Shown: positions 6,607 through 13,664, numbered from the stretch's first letter. The stretch: 14,557 bases of DNA from JAAYDK01 sp964543935 (GCA_964543935.1 CAZJAK010000056.1:1-14557), one strand, 5' to 3'. Numbers and translations: made by a program. The notes: generated by a model not told the origin, from the letters alone.

Positions 6607-7464
6607 ATGCACCTTGCCACCATGACCAACCTCCATCAAGTCTACCGCGACAATCCCGATTATTTCAGCACGGTCGAGTGCATCCATGCCTGTGCCGACG
6701 CCGGTTACCGTCACCTCGACTTGAGCATGAGCGGAATTACCGCACCGGGGCGACCGTTGCATGAAAAGGCCACCCACCGGGCATGGCTCGGACAGGTCAA
6801 ACAGGCTATGCGCGAACGTTCTGTGGCGTTCTCGCAAGCCCATGCCGTATTCTACGGCACCAAGCTGGCTCCCGAGAGCCAGGAATTCGCCCAGTTCGTG
6901 CACAACATCGCCGACAATTTCGATCTGGCCAGCGAGCTGTCCATCCCCTGGATGGTCGTGCACCCGATCCGGTGCCTCAACGGTGAGAACCCGAGCGATG
7001 AAGCCACCTTCACCCTCAATGTGGCCTTTTTCCGCTCACTGCTGCCGTTGATCGAACGAAGCGGGGTCGGCGTGGCCATAGAGAACATGAACGCAGGGCC
7101 GTTCGTGAGCGCCAAAGCGCTGCTCGACTTGCTGGCCGCTTTGGACGATCATGAGGGTTTTGGCTTGTGTTGGGACACCGGCCACGCTCATTTGACCTCG
7201 CAGGACCAAGTCCAGTCCATCCTCACGATGGGCAAGCGCTTGAAAGCGACCCATATCGCCGACAACCGCGGTGTCAAAGACGACCACCTGTTGCCTCTGT
7301 CGGGCACCATCGATTGGCCCCCGCTGGTAGGGGCCCTCACGCAGAGCGGATACGAAGGAGATTTCTCCTACGAAGCCCCCAACGCGACGATGAACTACCC
7401 GCCCGAATTGCGGCCAGAAGTGCTGCGCCTCAGTTTCCACATCGGCCAACATTTGCTACGATAG
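6607..7464 (+). CDS. TIM-barrel sugar phosphate isomerase/epimerase-like protein
   Basis: A 285-residue cytoplasmic protein of the AP-endonuclease-2-like TIM-barrel family (xylose isomerase-like; includes IolE, ketose 3-epimerases and the catalytic subunits of C-glycoside deglycosidases). The expected metal-site positions are present: Glu in VAIENMNAG, Asp and His in CWDTGHAHL, His in THIADNRG, and Glu in DFSYEAPN near the C-terminus. The start at 6607 is chosen because GAGGGAG (6594-6600) sits 6 nt upstream. An ATG at 6592 overlaps the preceding stop but destroys that spacing. The gene follows the FAD oxidoreductase almost without gap, which suggests it acts on the oxidised product, by isomerisation, epimerisation or elimination. 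That step is inferred. Family is sure, reaction not. Confidence 0.88.
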   Translation: MHLATMTNLHQVYRDNPDYFSTVECIHACADAGYRHLDLSMSGITAPGRPLHEKATHRAWLGQVKQAMRERSVAFSQAHAVFYGTKLAPESQEFAQFVHNIADNFDLASELSIPWMVVHPIRCLNGENPSDEATFTLNVAFFRSLLPLIERSGVGVAIENMNAGPFVSAKALLDLLAALDDHEGFGLCWDTGHAHLTSQDQVQSILTMGKRLKATHIADNRGVKDDHLLPLSGTIDWPPLVGALTQSGYEGDFSYEAPNATMNYPPELRPEVLRLSFHIGQHLLR

Positions 7465-7497
7465 GACCATTCAATCTACAAGCACGAGGAGAACTAC

Positions 7498-8304
7498 GTG
7501 GCTTCATCTTCCCATGGTCCCATCCGCTTGGTGGTTTCCGACTTGGACGGCACCTTGCTCAACCCCGACGAAACCATCCCGGCCGAAGCGGTGCAGGTCG
7601 TCCGCGCGCTGCACGAGCGGGACATCGCCTTCACCATCGTCTCCGGCCGCCCGATCCCCTTCATGCAGCATATCGTCGAGCAGATGGGCGTCATACTGCC
7701 GGCCGCAGGCTGCAACGGGGCGGTGGTGTTCGACCGCAGCGCGGTCCTTGAACGCCACACCTTCACCCTCGAACCGTTACGGCAGCTGATCGAGCAAGCC
7801 ACCGCGTCGGGCGCGACCGTGCTGTACTACACCGACCGCGACACCTTCACCTTCGGCGAAACGGCCTGGATCGTCAGCCAGAAAGGGACCATCCGGGAAT
7901 ACCGAATCCACTGTCCCAGCGAGACCGAATGGCGCGAGTTGCCGGTCACCAAACTCAGCTTGATCTTTCGCGGCCATGCAGAGGCCTACCGGCAGGTGGC
8001 CCCGTCGCTCGACCAATTAGGACAACACTATTCATTGAACCGTTATCACAACACCAACTGCGAGATCATGGGGGCAGGGGTCTCCAAAGCGTTGGGATTG
8101 CACAGCATCTCACGATTGACGGGCATCCCGCTTGAGCAGATCATGGCCATCGGTGACGACGTCAACGACATCGGCATGCTCAGGTGTGCCGGTATCGGGG
8201 TAGCCGTCAACAACGCCGAGACGGTGGTCAAGCAGGCAGCTGGTTATGTCTGTAGCGCCAGCAACACCGCTGGCGTGCTCGAGGCCATCGCCCGTTTCAC
8301 CTGA
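7498..8304 (+). CDS. Cof-type HAD hydrolase (probable sugar phosphatase)
   Basis: A 268-residue cytoplasmic HAD-superfamily phosphatase of the Cof/YidA class. Motif I is VVSDLDGTLL (nucleophile and acid/base Asp), motif II is FTIVSGRP (Ser/Thr), the motif III lysine is in GVSKALGLHSI, and motif IV is MAIGDDVNDIGML. A C2-type cap of roughly residues 85-190 lies between motifs II and III, normal for Cof proteins. The GTG start at 7498 has GAGGAG 6 nt upstream. It is the last gene of the plus-strand operon and would dephosphorylate a sugar phosphate or relieve sugar-phosphate stress. It ends one base short of the stop codon of the converging minus-strand operon. Confidence 0.9.
   Translation: MASSSHGPIRLVVSDLDGTLLNPDETIPAEAVQVVRALHERDIAFTIVSGRPIPFMQHIVEQMGVILPAAGCNGAVVFDRSAVLERHTFTLEPLRQLIEQATASGATVLYYTDRDTFTFGETAWIVSQKGTIREYRIHCPSETEWRELPVTKLSLIFRGHAEAYRQVAPSLDQLGQHYSLNRYHNTNCEIMGAGVSKALGLHSISRLTGIPLEQIMAIGDDVNDIGMLRCAGIGVAVNNAETVVKQAAGYVCSASNTAGVLEAIARFT
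8256..8275. other. 7-bp hairpin at the convergent 3' ends
   Basis: CGCCAGC (8256-8262), loop AACACC, GCTGGCG (8269-8275), inside the last codons of the HAD gene. It lacks a U-run on either strand. It is the only strong hairpin I noticed close to the stop codons at 8302-8308, so it is the best local candidate for a transcript 3' end, with low confidence as a terminator. Confidence 0.3.
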
Positions 8305-8305
8305 T

Positions 8306-8635
8306 CTAGCCTTTGAGCGCCAGCGAGAGGGTGGCTTTGCAGGTTGCCCCGTCCGAGACCGTCCCCTGCAGGCGCAACCAGTTGCCGAAATGACGTACCC
8401 TGACGAAATAATCGCCGGTCGTGCCCATCGGTGTAAAAGCCGTGCCTTCTTCCAGCCAGACGATGCCGTCCATCGAGATCTGCACCGAAGCAGAAACGAG
8501 TGCCTTCTCGTCCAATTCATGGATGCGGATGAATGCGATGGCCTCGTCGGCCCAACCCACCTCGTACGGTTCGCTGGCGAAGGTGCCCGAGAAGCGGGTG
8601 AACCGGTCCAGCACGACGTAATGGAATTGCTTCAT
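8306..8635 (-). CDS. Small beta-rich protein of unknown function
   Basis: A 109-residue protein not assigned to a family. It has no signal peptide or membrane segment. Alternating hydrophobic patterns (AIAFIRIHEL, VSASVQISMDGIVWLEEGTAF, YFVRVRHFGNWLRLQGTVS, KATLSLAL) predict an almost all-beta fold. The run SMDGIVWLEEGTAF is reminiscent of the strands of small beta-sandwich or binding modules. GAGGAG lies ahead of the ATG, and only 3 nt separate this start from the stop of the preceding 315-residue gene, so the two are almost certainly co-translated and may form a complex. The pairing of a small beta protein with a sugar-catabolic locus recalls accessory subunits of C-glycoside-cleaving enzymes, but I see no diagnostic motif of those. 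Real gene likely; function unknown. Confidence 0.75.
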   Translation of the reverse strand: MKQFHYVVLDRFTRFSGTFASEPYEVGWADEAIAFIRIHELDEKALVSASVQISMDGIVWLEEGTAFTPMGTTGDYFVRVRHFGNWLRLQGTVSDGATCKATLSLALKG

Positions 8636-8638
8636 GGC

Positions 8639-9586
8639 CTATCTCTCCTCTAAGGTTGGTCCGGTGGAATTGACGATCGAATCGACATAGAGGAAGACCC
8701 TCCGGTTGGTATCGGATTCGATGAACACCACGGGATTCAGCAGCCAATCGATCCTGGGGAAGCGCCCGGCTCGGGTCGCCTTGATGCCGCGCAGGTCGAA
8801 GCGGCGGTTGACCGACTGCAGCTCGACATACTCACCCTTGTCCAGATCGACCGTCAATGAGAAATAGTGCCAGTTGATCTTGTCGGGGGTCTCGTTGTAG
8901 CACAGCTTTTGGGTGCTGTCCGGCAGGTCGTAGTACCCGTCGGAGCTTCCGTTGGGATAACGCTTGCCCAGCCACAACATGTCGATGCCCGGTTCAAGGG
9001 TCACCTTTTGCGAAGGGGTATCGCCCGGGGCGCTCTCCCCGACATAACCCCATGGCTCTTTGCTGTGCTCGTTGACCTTGAACAGCTGCCAGCGTTGCTG
9101 CATGACCCCGTTGGCGCAGTTGAGGTAGCGCGCCCCGAAGAAAGTGCGGTGATCGCTGTCGGTCGAGTCCCAGAAGAAGCCGAACGAACGGATGGCATCC
9201 TCGCCGATGCCGGGCACGTTCTGCTCGGCGGTGAAGGTGTAGTACATCTCGCAGCGCAAAAAGCCCTTGTCGATGTGGGTCAGGCGCTTGATGGCCACCC
9301 CTTGGCTGCCGGCAGCGGGATAGAATTCGGCCGGAGCCGCCACAGCCCGGGTAGGCAGCTTCATCGAGTAGGTGCCGTGCAGCGACCCGTGCGTCCCGGC
9401 ATACCCGAACGAAGCCGACGAGAGCATCGGCGGACCCCATGAAGTCCAGTTCTGCTGGGCCGGATAGTAATTGAAGATGTCCTGGCGGAAGTTGGGCATC
9501 AGGGTGATCCAACCGTTCAGCCCCTTGTCGAAATCATCCGCGAACAGGATGTGCTTCAGCGGCTTGTAGCCATACATGTCATCCAT
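8639..9586 (-). CDS. Predicted beta-sandwich protein of unknown function
   Basis: A 315-residue protein without signal peptide or membrane helices, so probably cytoplasmic. It opens with ILFADDFDKGLNGWITL; a D-D-F-D ... G-W start is typical of concanavalin-like (LamG/DUF1080-type) sandwiches. Alternating strand patterns continue (GFLRCEMYYTFTAEQ, SFGFFWDSTDSDHRTFFGARYL, MQQRWQLFKV, WHYFSLTVDLDKGEYVELQSV, VVFIESDTNRRVFLYVDSI). From memory it resembles a domain-of-unknown-function family (possibly DUF6772) found beside sugar transporters; this is unverified. The ATG at 9586 is preferred to a GTG four codons upstream because GAGG sits 6 nt before it. It lies downstream of the ROK regulator and directly upstream of the 109-residue gene. 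Glycan binding, or cleavage of an oxidised sugar, is a guess based on fold pattern and context. Confidence 0.75.
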   Translation of the reverse strand: MDDMYGYKPLKHILFADDFDKGLNGWITLMPNFRQDIFNYYPAQQNWTSWGPPMLSSASFGYAGTHGSLHGTYSMKLPTRAVAAPAEFYPAAGSQGVAIKRLTHIDKGFLRCEMYYTFTAEQNVPGIGEDAIRSFGFFWDSTDSDHRTFFGARYLNCANGVMQQRWQLFKVNEHSKEPWGYVGESAPGDTPSQKVTLEPGIDMLWLGKRYPNGSSDGYYDLPDSTQKLCYNETPDKINWHYFSLTVDLDKGEYVELQSVNRRFDLRGIKATRAGRFPRIDWLLNPVVFIESDTNRRVFLYVDSIVNSTGPTLEER

Positions 9587-9618
9587 CGTGAACCTCACTT
9601 TCTTTGACAGTCCCGGCC

Positions 9619-9732
9619 GGTCTCATGAAGGGAATCATGACCGCCAGCCGAGTTTCCCTGCAAACATCATCACTTTTATTAATCTTCCGATATAAGTAAT
9701 GACATGGTGTACCATGGCAGGGAATCTGTCAA
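9619..9732 (-). promoter_or_regulatory. Regulatory region before the beta-sandwich genes
   Basis: Between the ROK stop and the next start, minus strand, there is a perfect -35 TTGACA (9727-9732) but only poor -10 matches. CATGGT-GT-ACCATG (9703-9716) follows it as an inverted repeat. TTCCCTGC (9654-9661) and GCAGGGAA (9717-9724) form an 8-bp long-range inverted repeat around an AT-rich core. A bulged hairpin (9619-9628 with 9635-9642) lies in the leader. Together this suggests separate control of the last two genes, though read-through from the ROK gene is also possible. Confidence 0.35.
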
Positions 9733-9744
9733 CAGGAATCGCCT

Positions 9745-10866
9745 TCAAATGGTGGCGATGTAGGTATTGATATGGTGCATGGCGGCTCCCACCGCCGAAG
9801 CCTCGTAGCGGAAGGTGCAGTTGCGGATATAGGAGCCGTCGTCGTCGTAGAGGTTGATCGCCATGGTTTTCACACGCAACAGGTCGATGTAATCGGTCAT
9901 GAAACCACCGACGTACCCGCCGACGATGACTTGGCAGTCGAACGCCATCCTGATGTTGTTGACGGCGATGGCCAAGTGGTCCAGATAACGGTCGAGCACC
10001 TGCCGGCAGGTCTCATCCCCCGCCCTCACCAAGGCGAAGAAGCGCTCCAGGCTGCCTTGACCGTACTCGACTAGTTCCAAAGCCGAGCAGTAGGCGTCGA
10101 CATGGCCCTTCTCGCCGCAATAACACATCTTGCCGTCGGGAATGAGGATCATGTGGCCGAACTCGCCGCTGCGTTGGTTGTCGCCGTAATAGAGCCGGTT
10201 GTTCCAGATGATGCCGCCACCGACGCTGTTGGACAGCGACAGGTAGACGATCGGCTTGTCGCTCTCAATGGCACTCAACTCGGCCAAGCAGGCCGCATTG
10301 GCGTCGTTCATGAAAATGCATGGATAGGGAATGCCTGTCGAGAAGCGGGCGCAGGGGACCTGCTGCAAGCGCAACGCATGCGAGTCGGTCACCATCAGCC
10401 CGCTGGCATCGATGATACCGGGGATGGAAAGGCCCACTCCGATCAGCCGTTCGGTCGGAATGGCGTGCCGCTCGATATAATCGCCCACCAACTTGCCCAG
10501 CATCCCGTAGTACTCGTCGTGGTCATGGAAACTCGTCTGGATCCGTTCGACATGGTGGGTCTGGCCGAGCAGGTCGACCACCACCAGGCTGACATGCTTG
10601 TAGGTGATGTCGAAACCGATGGCGACCTTGGCCATGGCGTTGGGAACCAACACCCCGGCCCGGCGCCCGCCGGTCGACTCGAACAACCCGGCCTTCTCGA
10701 TCAATCCCATGGCTTTCAGCTCTTGGGTATAGGCCAAGACAGTCGGCATGCTCATGTTCAACGAGATGGATATCTCGCGATGGGAGGTCTTGCCCCGGCT
10801 GAGGATGAAACGGAAGACAAGGTTGCGGTTGTAATTCAGTTTGAGACCAAGTTGAGAGAAATCCAC
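9745..10866 (-). CDS. ROK-family transcriptional regulator
   Basis: A 373-residue sugar-responsive regulator. The N-terminal winged helix (about residues 20-65) includes SHREISISLNMSMPTVLAYTQELKAMGLI. The ROK domain follows with GVGLSIPGIID, FMNDANAACLAEL (the ND of the sugar site), and SNSVGGGIIWN ... RSGEFGHM. The zinc motif reads CYCGEKGHVDAYCS: the usual third cysteine of CxCGxxGC is His. The phosphate-binding motif near the domain start (FDITYKHV) lacks the glycines needed for ATP, so this is a regulator rather than a kinase. I chose the GTG at 10866 because AAAGGCGG lies 8 nt before it. The GTG at 10893 falls inside the palindromic operator and almost on the predicted transcription start. 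It has its own promoter, follows the second FAD gene, and probably controls itself and nearby genes. Confidence 0.85.
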   Translation of the reverse strand: MDFSQLGLKLNYNRNLVFRFILSRGKTSHREISISLNMSMPTVLAYTQELKAMGLIEKAGLFESTGGRRAGVLVPNAMAKVAIGFDITYKHVSLVVVDLLGQTHHVERIQTSFHDHDEYYGMLGKLVGDYIERHAIPTERLIGVGLSIPGIIDASGLMVTDSHALRLQQVPCARFSTGIPYPCIFMNDANAACLAELSAIESDKPIVYLSLSNSVGGGIIWNNRLYYGDNQRSGEFGHMILIPDGKMCYCGEKGHVDAYCSALELVEYGQGSLERFFALVRAGDETCRQVLDRYLDHLAIAVNNIRMAFDCQVIVGGYVGGFMTDYIDLLRVKTMAINLYDDDGSYIRNCTFRYEASAVGAAMHHINTYIATI

Positions 10867-10882
10867 CGTATGTACCGCCTTT

Positions 10883-10933
10883 GAATCATACACATGTATG
10901 ACTCAGCATAGCAGTGACTTTTATAAAATACAA
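10883..10933 (-). promoter_or_regulatory. ROK gene promoter with operator at the start site
   Basis: On the minus strand, -35 TTGTAT (10928-10933), a 17-bp spacer and -10 TATGCT (10905-10910) preceded by an extended TGC. Immediately downstream is the inverted repeat TCATACA-CA-TGTATGA (10886-10901), extended to 10883-10904 by flanking GA/TC pairs with one mismatch. An operator over the transcription start fits repression, most simply autorepression by the ROK protein. Confidence 0.6.
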
Positions 10934-10960
10934 TGAACCAAGCAACTTGTTTGCAAAAAC

Positions 10961-12265
10961 TCAACCCAATTCGATGCCCAATTTGCGCAAGTCCCGTTGC
11001 ACCACCACCGCCGGCAACATCCTTGGTTGGACATGTTCCCTCACACAAGCGGCGGCGGCCACACCGACGGCCTGCCCCATGGCCATGCAGATGCTCATGA
11101 CCCGGTAGGAAGCCATGGCCCCGTGGGTGCCCGAGATGCAGCGGCCGGCAGTGTAGAGGTTGTCCACCCGCTTGGGGACGAAGCAGCGGTAGGGAATGTC
11201 GTACGGCCGGGCCGCGACCGGTGCCCCACCGGTGGACTGCCCTCCACCGACTGGATTGTGGATGTCGACGATGAAACAAGCCTGGTGGACGATTGCGTCG
11301 GCAAAACGACGACCGCTCATGACGTCCTCTTGGGTGAGCACATATTCGCCGATGATCCGGCGGGTTTCGCGCACCCCGAGGGTGGCTGCGCTTGAGATGA
11401 CCTTGGCCTGTTCATAACCCTCCACATATTCATTCAAGAAGCGCAACACCTGTCCGATTTGGTCGCGCAATTCCACTTCGGCCTTCATGACTTGGCGAGG
11501 GTCGAGGGCGTCGATACGGTTGGCTTGGGTGGTGTTGACGTTGCGCTGGCCCGCGATGGTGGTGCGGTGCAAGCGCACCGAAAACAGGTGCTCGGGCAAA
11601 TGCCCCAACCGGCAATGCCGTTTGGTGTATTCGATGAACGGTTCGCCTTGGTACTGCACGCCATCGACCTCCCCGATGCAGGTGAGCGCCCGGCTCTCGT
11701 CCACCCCGTCGATGAGGAACTCGAGCGTGACCGGTTGGGTCAGGCGATCGGTCTCACGACCCATCGCCACCTCACAGCCGGCCAGAGCAGCCACATCGCC
11801 ATCACCGCTGGCGTCGATGTAGAGGGTGCCGCTGATGGCAAACAACCCATCTTTGCCTCCGATGACCAAAGCTTGGATAGCATCTTGGTTTTTGATCACG
11901 TCTATGACGGGCGATTGCAGGTAGGTGTCGACGTTGGCTTGGGCCAGGAAGGCAGTCAGTACACGTTTGGCTAGTTCGAAGTCGTGGGCCAATCCCACCA
12001 CCCCGAGTTCGTCGTTGCCTGCGACGTGCAAGAGTCCTAGCAATTCCTCGCGCATGGTCCCTGGACCGACCATGCCGAGGATGGGACCGACATGTCCAAT
12101 CGTGAGATTCCCTCCGACCACTCCATACCGTTCAACCAAGGCGACGTGCAGCCCTGAGCGGGCAGCCGCCACTGCCGCGCAGATGCCGGCCGGGCCGGCT
12201 CCGACCACCACCACATCGTAGCAGTCGATTACGTCGACGCGTCTGTTCAATTCCACTTGCTTCAT
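10961..12265 (-). CDS. FAD-dependent oxidoreductase (FAD_oxidored family)
   Basis: A 434-residue cytoplasmic flavoprotein. DCYDVVVVGAGPAGICAAVAAARSG is the FAD-binding Rossmann start, followed by GVVGGNLTIGHVGPILG, and YIDASGDGDVAALAGCEVAMGRE gives the D-x-(S/T)-G-D-G ... GRE signature of the FAD_oxidored family. RRIIGEYVLTQEDV and VDNLYTAGRCISGTHGAMASYRVMS ... GQAVGVAAA close the fold. These regions align by eye with the 601-residue enzyme at 4790, but this protein lacks the C-terminal beta domain. The start at 12265 is preferred: family members usually begin about this far before the Rossmann strand, and GAGG lies upstream. An ATG at 12298 with AGGA at 5 nt is possible. It sits 48 nt after the LacI stop, so it is probably co-transcribed with and repressed by it. 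It likely oxidises a sugar-derived substrate; the exact reaction is unknown. Confidence 0.85.
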   Translation of the reverse strand: MKQVELNRRVDVIDCYDVVVVGAGPAGICAAVAAARSGLHVALVERYGVVGGNLTIGHVGPILGMVGPGTMREELLGLLHVAGNDELGVVGLAHDFELAKRVLTAFLAQANVDTYLQSPVIDVIKNQDAIQALVIGGKDGLFAISGTLYIDASGDGDVAALAGCEVAMGRETDRLTQPVTLEFLIDGVDESRALTCIGEVDGVQYQGEPFIEYTKRHCRLGHLPEHLFSVRLHRTTIAGQRNVNTTQANRIDALDPRQVMKAEVELRDQIGQVLRFLNEYVEGYEQAKVISSAATLGVRETRRIIGEYVLTQEDVMSGRRFADAIVHQACFIVDIHNPVGGGQSTGGAPVAARPYDIPYRCFVPKRVDNLYTAGRCISGTHGAMASYRVMSICMAMGQAVGVAAAACVREHVQPRMLPAVVVQRDLRKLGIELG

Positions 12266-12313
12266 GCCCTTATCCTCTTTATTAGCGAGTTTATTCATAA
12301 CAATCCTACACTG

Positions 12314-13348
12314 TCAGTGCGGGCGCTCCACAACCGACTTGCGCTGCAGCAACTCGACCGGCACGACCTGCTGTTCGGGCGTGCCGGTCGGGTGTTGGAT
12401 GCGCTGCAGCAGCAGCCGGCCGGCTTGTTCGCCCATGAGTTCCTTGTCGAAGTGGACTGTGCTCAACGGCGGGCTGCAATAACCCGACAGGACCGAATCC
12501 TCGTAACTGACGATCGAGACATCGTCGGGGACGCGGAGGTGCTGCTCATAGAGGAACCGCAGCACACCGAGGGCGATGCCGTCGTTGGCGGTGGCTATCC
12601 CATCGGGCCGAAAGCCCCCTTCCCACAACTCCTTGACCGCCTCATAACCACCCAACCCGTTGTTGTGGGCGCAATATACGAGCCGATGGTCGTGGCGGTA
12701 GGGAGAAGAGGCGAACGCTTGTTCGTATCCGACCCTGCGGGGCAGGTGCGATGAGAATTTCTGCGGGCAGTTCACATAACAGATGGCGGTATGGCCGGTG
12801 TCGATCAGGTGCCGTACCGCCAGGTAGGCTCCTGTGGCAATGTCGGCGGTGACGCAGTCGACACCGTCATACGAGCGCCCGACCACAACGACAGGAACAC
12901 CCCGGCTTGTGAGCCGTTCGATGAAGCGCTCGTCGAACAAGCCGCCGATGATTATCACCCCGTCGACCCGGTTGTGCTTCACCAGTTGCGGCAGATCGTG
13001 CCGGCTGTCCTCATGGCTGAACCGCTCCATCAACATACCGTAATCGGTCCCCGCCAAGGCCCTGGGGACTCCGATGGCCACATCGTAGCCGAAGGTCTCG
13101 GTCTCTTGGTCGTACTCATAGGTCTTGCTCCCGTTCTCTTCGACCATCAGCACCACCCCGATGATGGCGGTACGCTTGGCGGTGAGGCTGCGGGCGTTGA
13201 TGTTGGCCACATAGCCGAGCCGCTCGATCGCGGCAAGGACTTTCAGCCTGGTTTCTTCCTTCACCACGGGATTGCCGTTGACGACCAACGACACGGTGCT
13301 CTTCGATACACCGGCTTCGTGTGCCACATCGATGATCGTGACCGCCAT
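12314..13348 (-). CDS. LacI-family transcriptional repressor
   Basis: A 344-residue repressor. The N-terminal helix-turn-helix MAVTIIDVAHEAGVSKSTVSLVVNG is textbook LacI, and the hinge segment around INARSLTAKRT follows. A periplasmic-binding-protein-like sensor domain fills the rest (IIGVVLMVEE, RVDGVIIIGG, VPVVVVGRSY, GHTAICYVNC, RPDGIATANDGIALGVLRFL, VSIVSYEDSVLSGYCSPPLSTVHFD, MGEQAGRLLL). The start at 13348 has GAGGAG 7 nt upstream. The in-frame ATG at 13363 lies within the palindromic operator and lacks a ribosome binding site. It heads the minus-strand operon with the second FAD enzyme. A perfect 18-bp operator at its own promoter shows likely autoregulation. The inducer should be a sugar, unidentified. 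Confidence 0.93.
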   Translation of the reverse strand: MAVTIIDVAHEAGVSKSTVSLVVNGNPVVKEETRLKVLAAIERLGYVANINARSLTAKRTAIIGVVLMVEENGSKTYEYDQETETFGYDVAIGVPRALAGTDYGMLMERFSHEDSRHDLPQLVKHNRVDGVIIIGGLFDERFIERLTSRGVPVVVVGRSYDGVDCVTADIATGAYLAVRHLIDTGHTAICYVNCPQKFSSHLPRRVGYEQAFASSPYRHDHRLVYCAHNNGLGGYEAVKELWEGGFRPDGIATANDGIALGVLRFLYEQHLRVPDDVSIVSYEDSVLSGYCSPPLSTVHFDKELMGEQAGRLLLQRIQHPTGTPEQQVVPVELLQRKSVVERPH

Positions 13349-13361
13349 CTCCACACTCCTC

Positions 13362-13379
13362 ATTTGGAACGTTCCAAAT
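13362..13379. promoter_or_regulatory. LacI-type operator, 18-bp perfect palindrome
   Basis: ATTTGGAACGTTCCAAAT is perfectly symmetrical around a central CG, the classical form of LacI/GalR-family operators. It covers the predicted transcription start of the LacI gene and ends before the Shine-Dalgarno, so binding would block initiation. I found no second good copy at the transporter promoter around 1393-1420. Confidence 0.8.
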
Positions 13380-13381
13380 AG

Positions 13382-13409
13382 AGTGTAACACTGTTTTGAG
13401 GATTGTCAA
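13382..13409 (-). promoter_or_regulatory. Promoter of the LacI-FAD oxidoreductase operon
   Basis: On the minus strand, a perfect -35 TTGACA (13404-13409), 16-bp spacer and -10 TACACT (13382-13387) preceded by an extended TGT. The LacI operator lies directly downstream. Confidence 0.75.
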
Positions 13410-13469
13410 TGGACGAGGATTGCATCGTATGGAACGGAATTCTTGAAAAACCAGAAAAAGACGGATCTC

Positions 13470-13507
13470 TCATCGCCTGAGATGTGTGAATTCACATCTC
13501 CTGATGA
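13470..13507. promoter_or_regulatory. Large inverted repeat in the divergent regulatory region
   Basis: GAGATGTG (13479-13486) and CACATCTC (13493-13500) flank a 6-nt spacer. A perfect 12-bp palindrome TGTGAATTCACA (13485-13496) sits in its centre, and outer arms TCATC (13470-13474) and GATGA (13503-13507) extend it. It lies about 60 bp upstream of the LacI -35 and 240 bp upstream of the PucR-type start. No U-run follows. It could be a binding site or hairpin; the half-site spacing does not match a CRP site. The remainder of the gene-free stretch (13508-13660) holds nothing I can identify. Confidence 0.4.
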
Positions 13508-13664
13508 GGATGTATGCTCTTAAAATTTGCTTTCTTCGTATGCCTGATGGATGAGAATTAAGCTGCACGAAATCGATTGGTGCCGATGGGATACATCCGC
13601 CATAACAGGGGTCGACCATGGCTTCGAGGTGGCTCACACCGAAACTGTCGATGCAAGGTATAAA

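Noticed and set aside
13485..13496. TGTGA...TCACA as a CRP site
   Set aside because: The half-sites are separated by only 2 bp rather than 6, so it is not a CRP-type operator.
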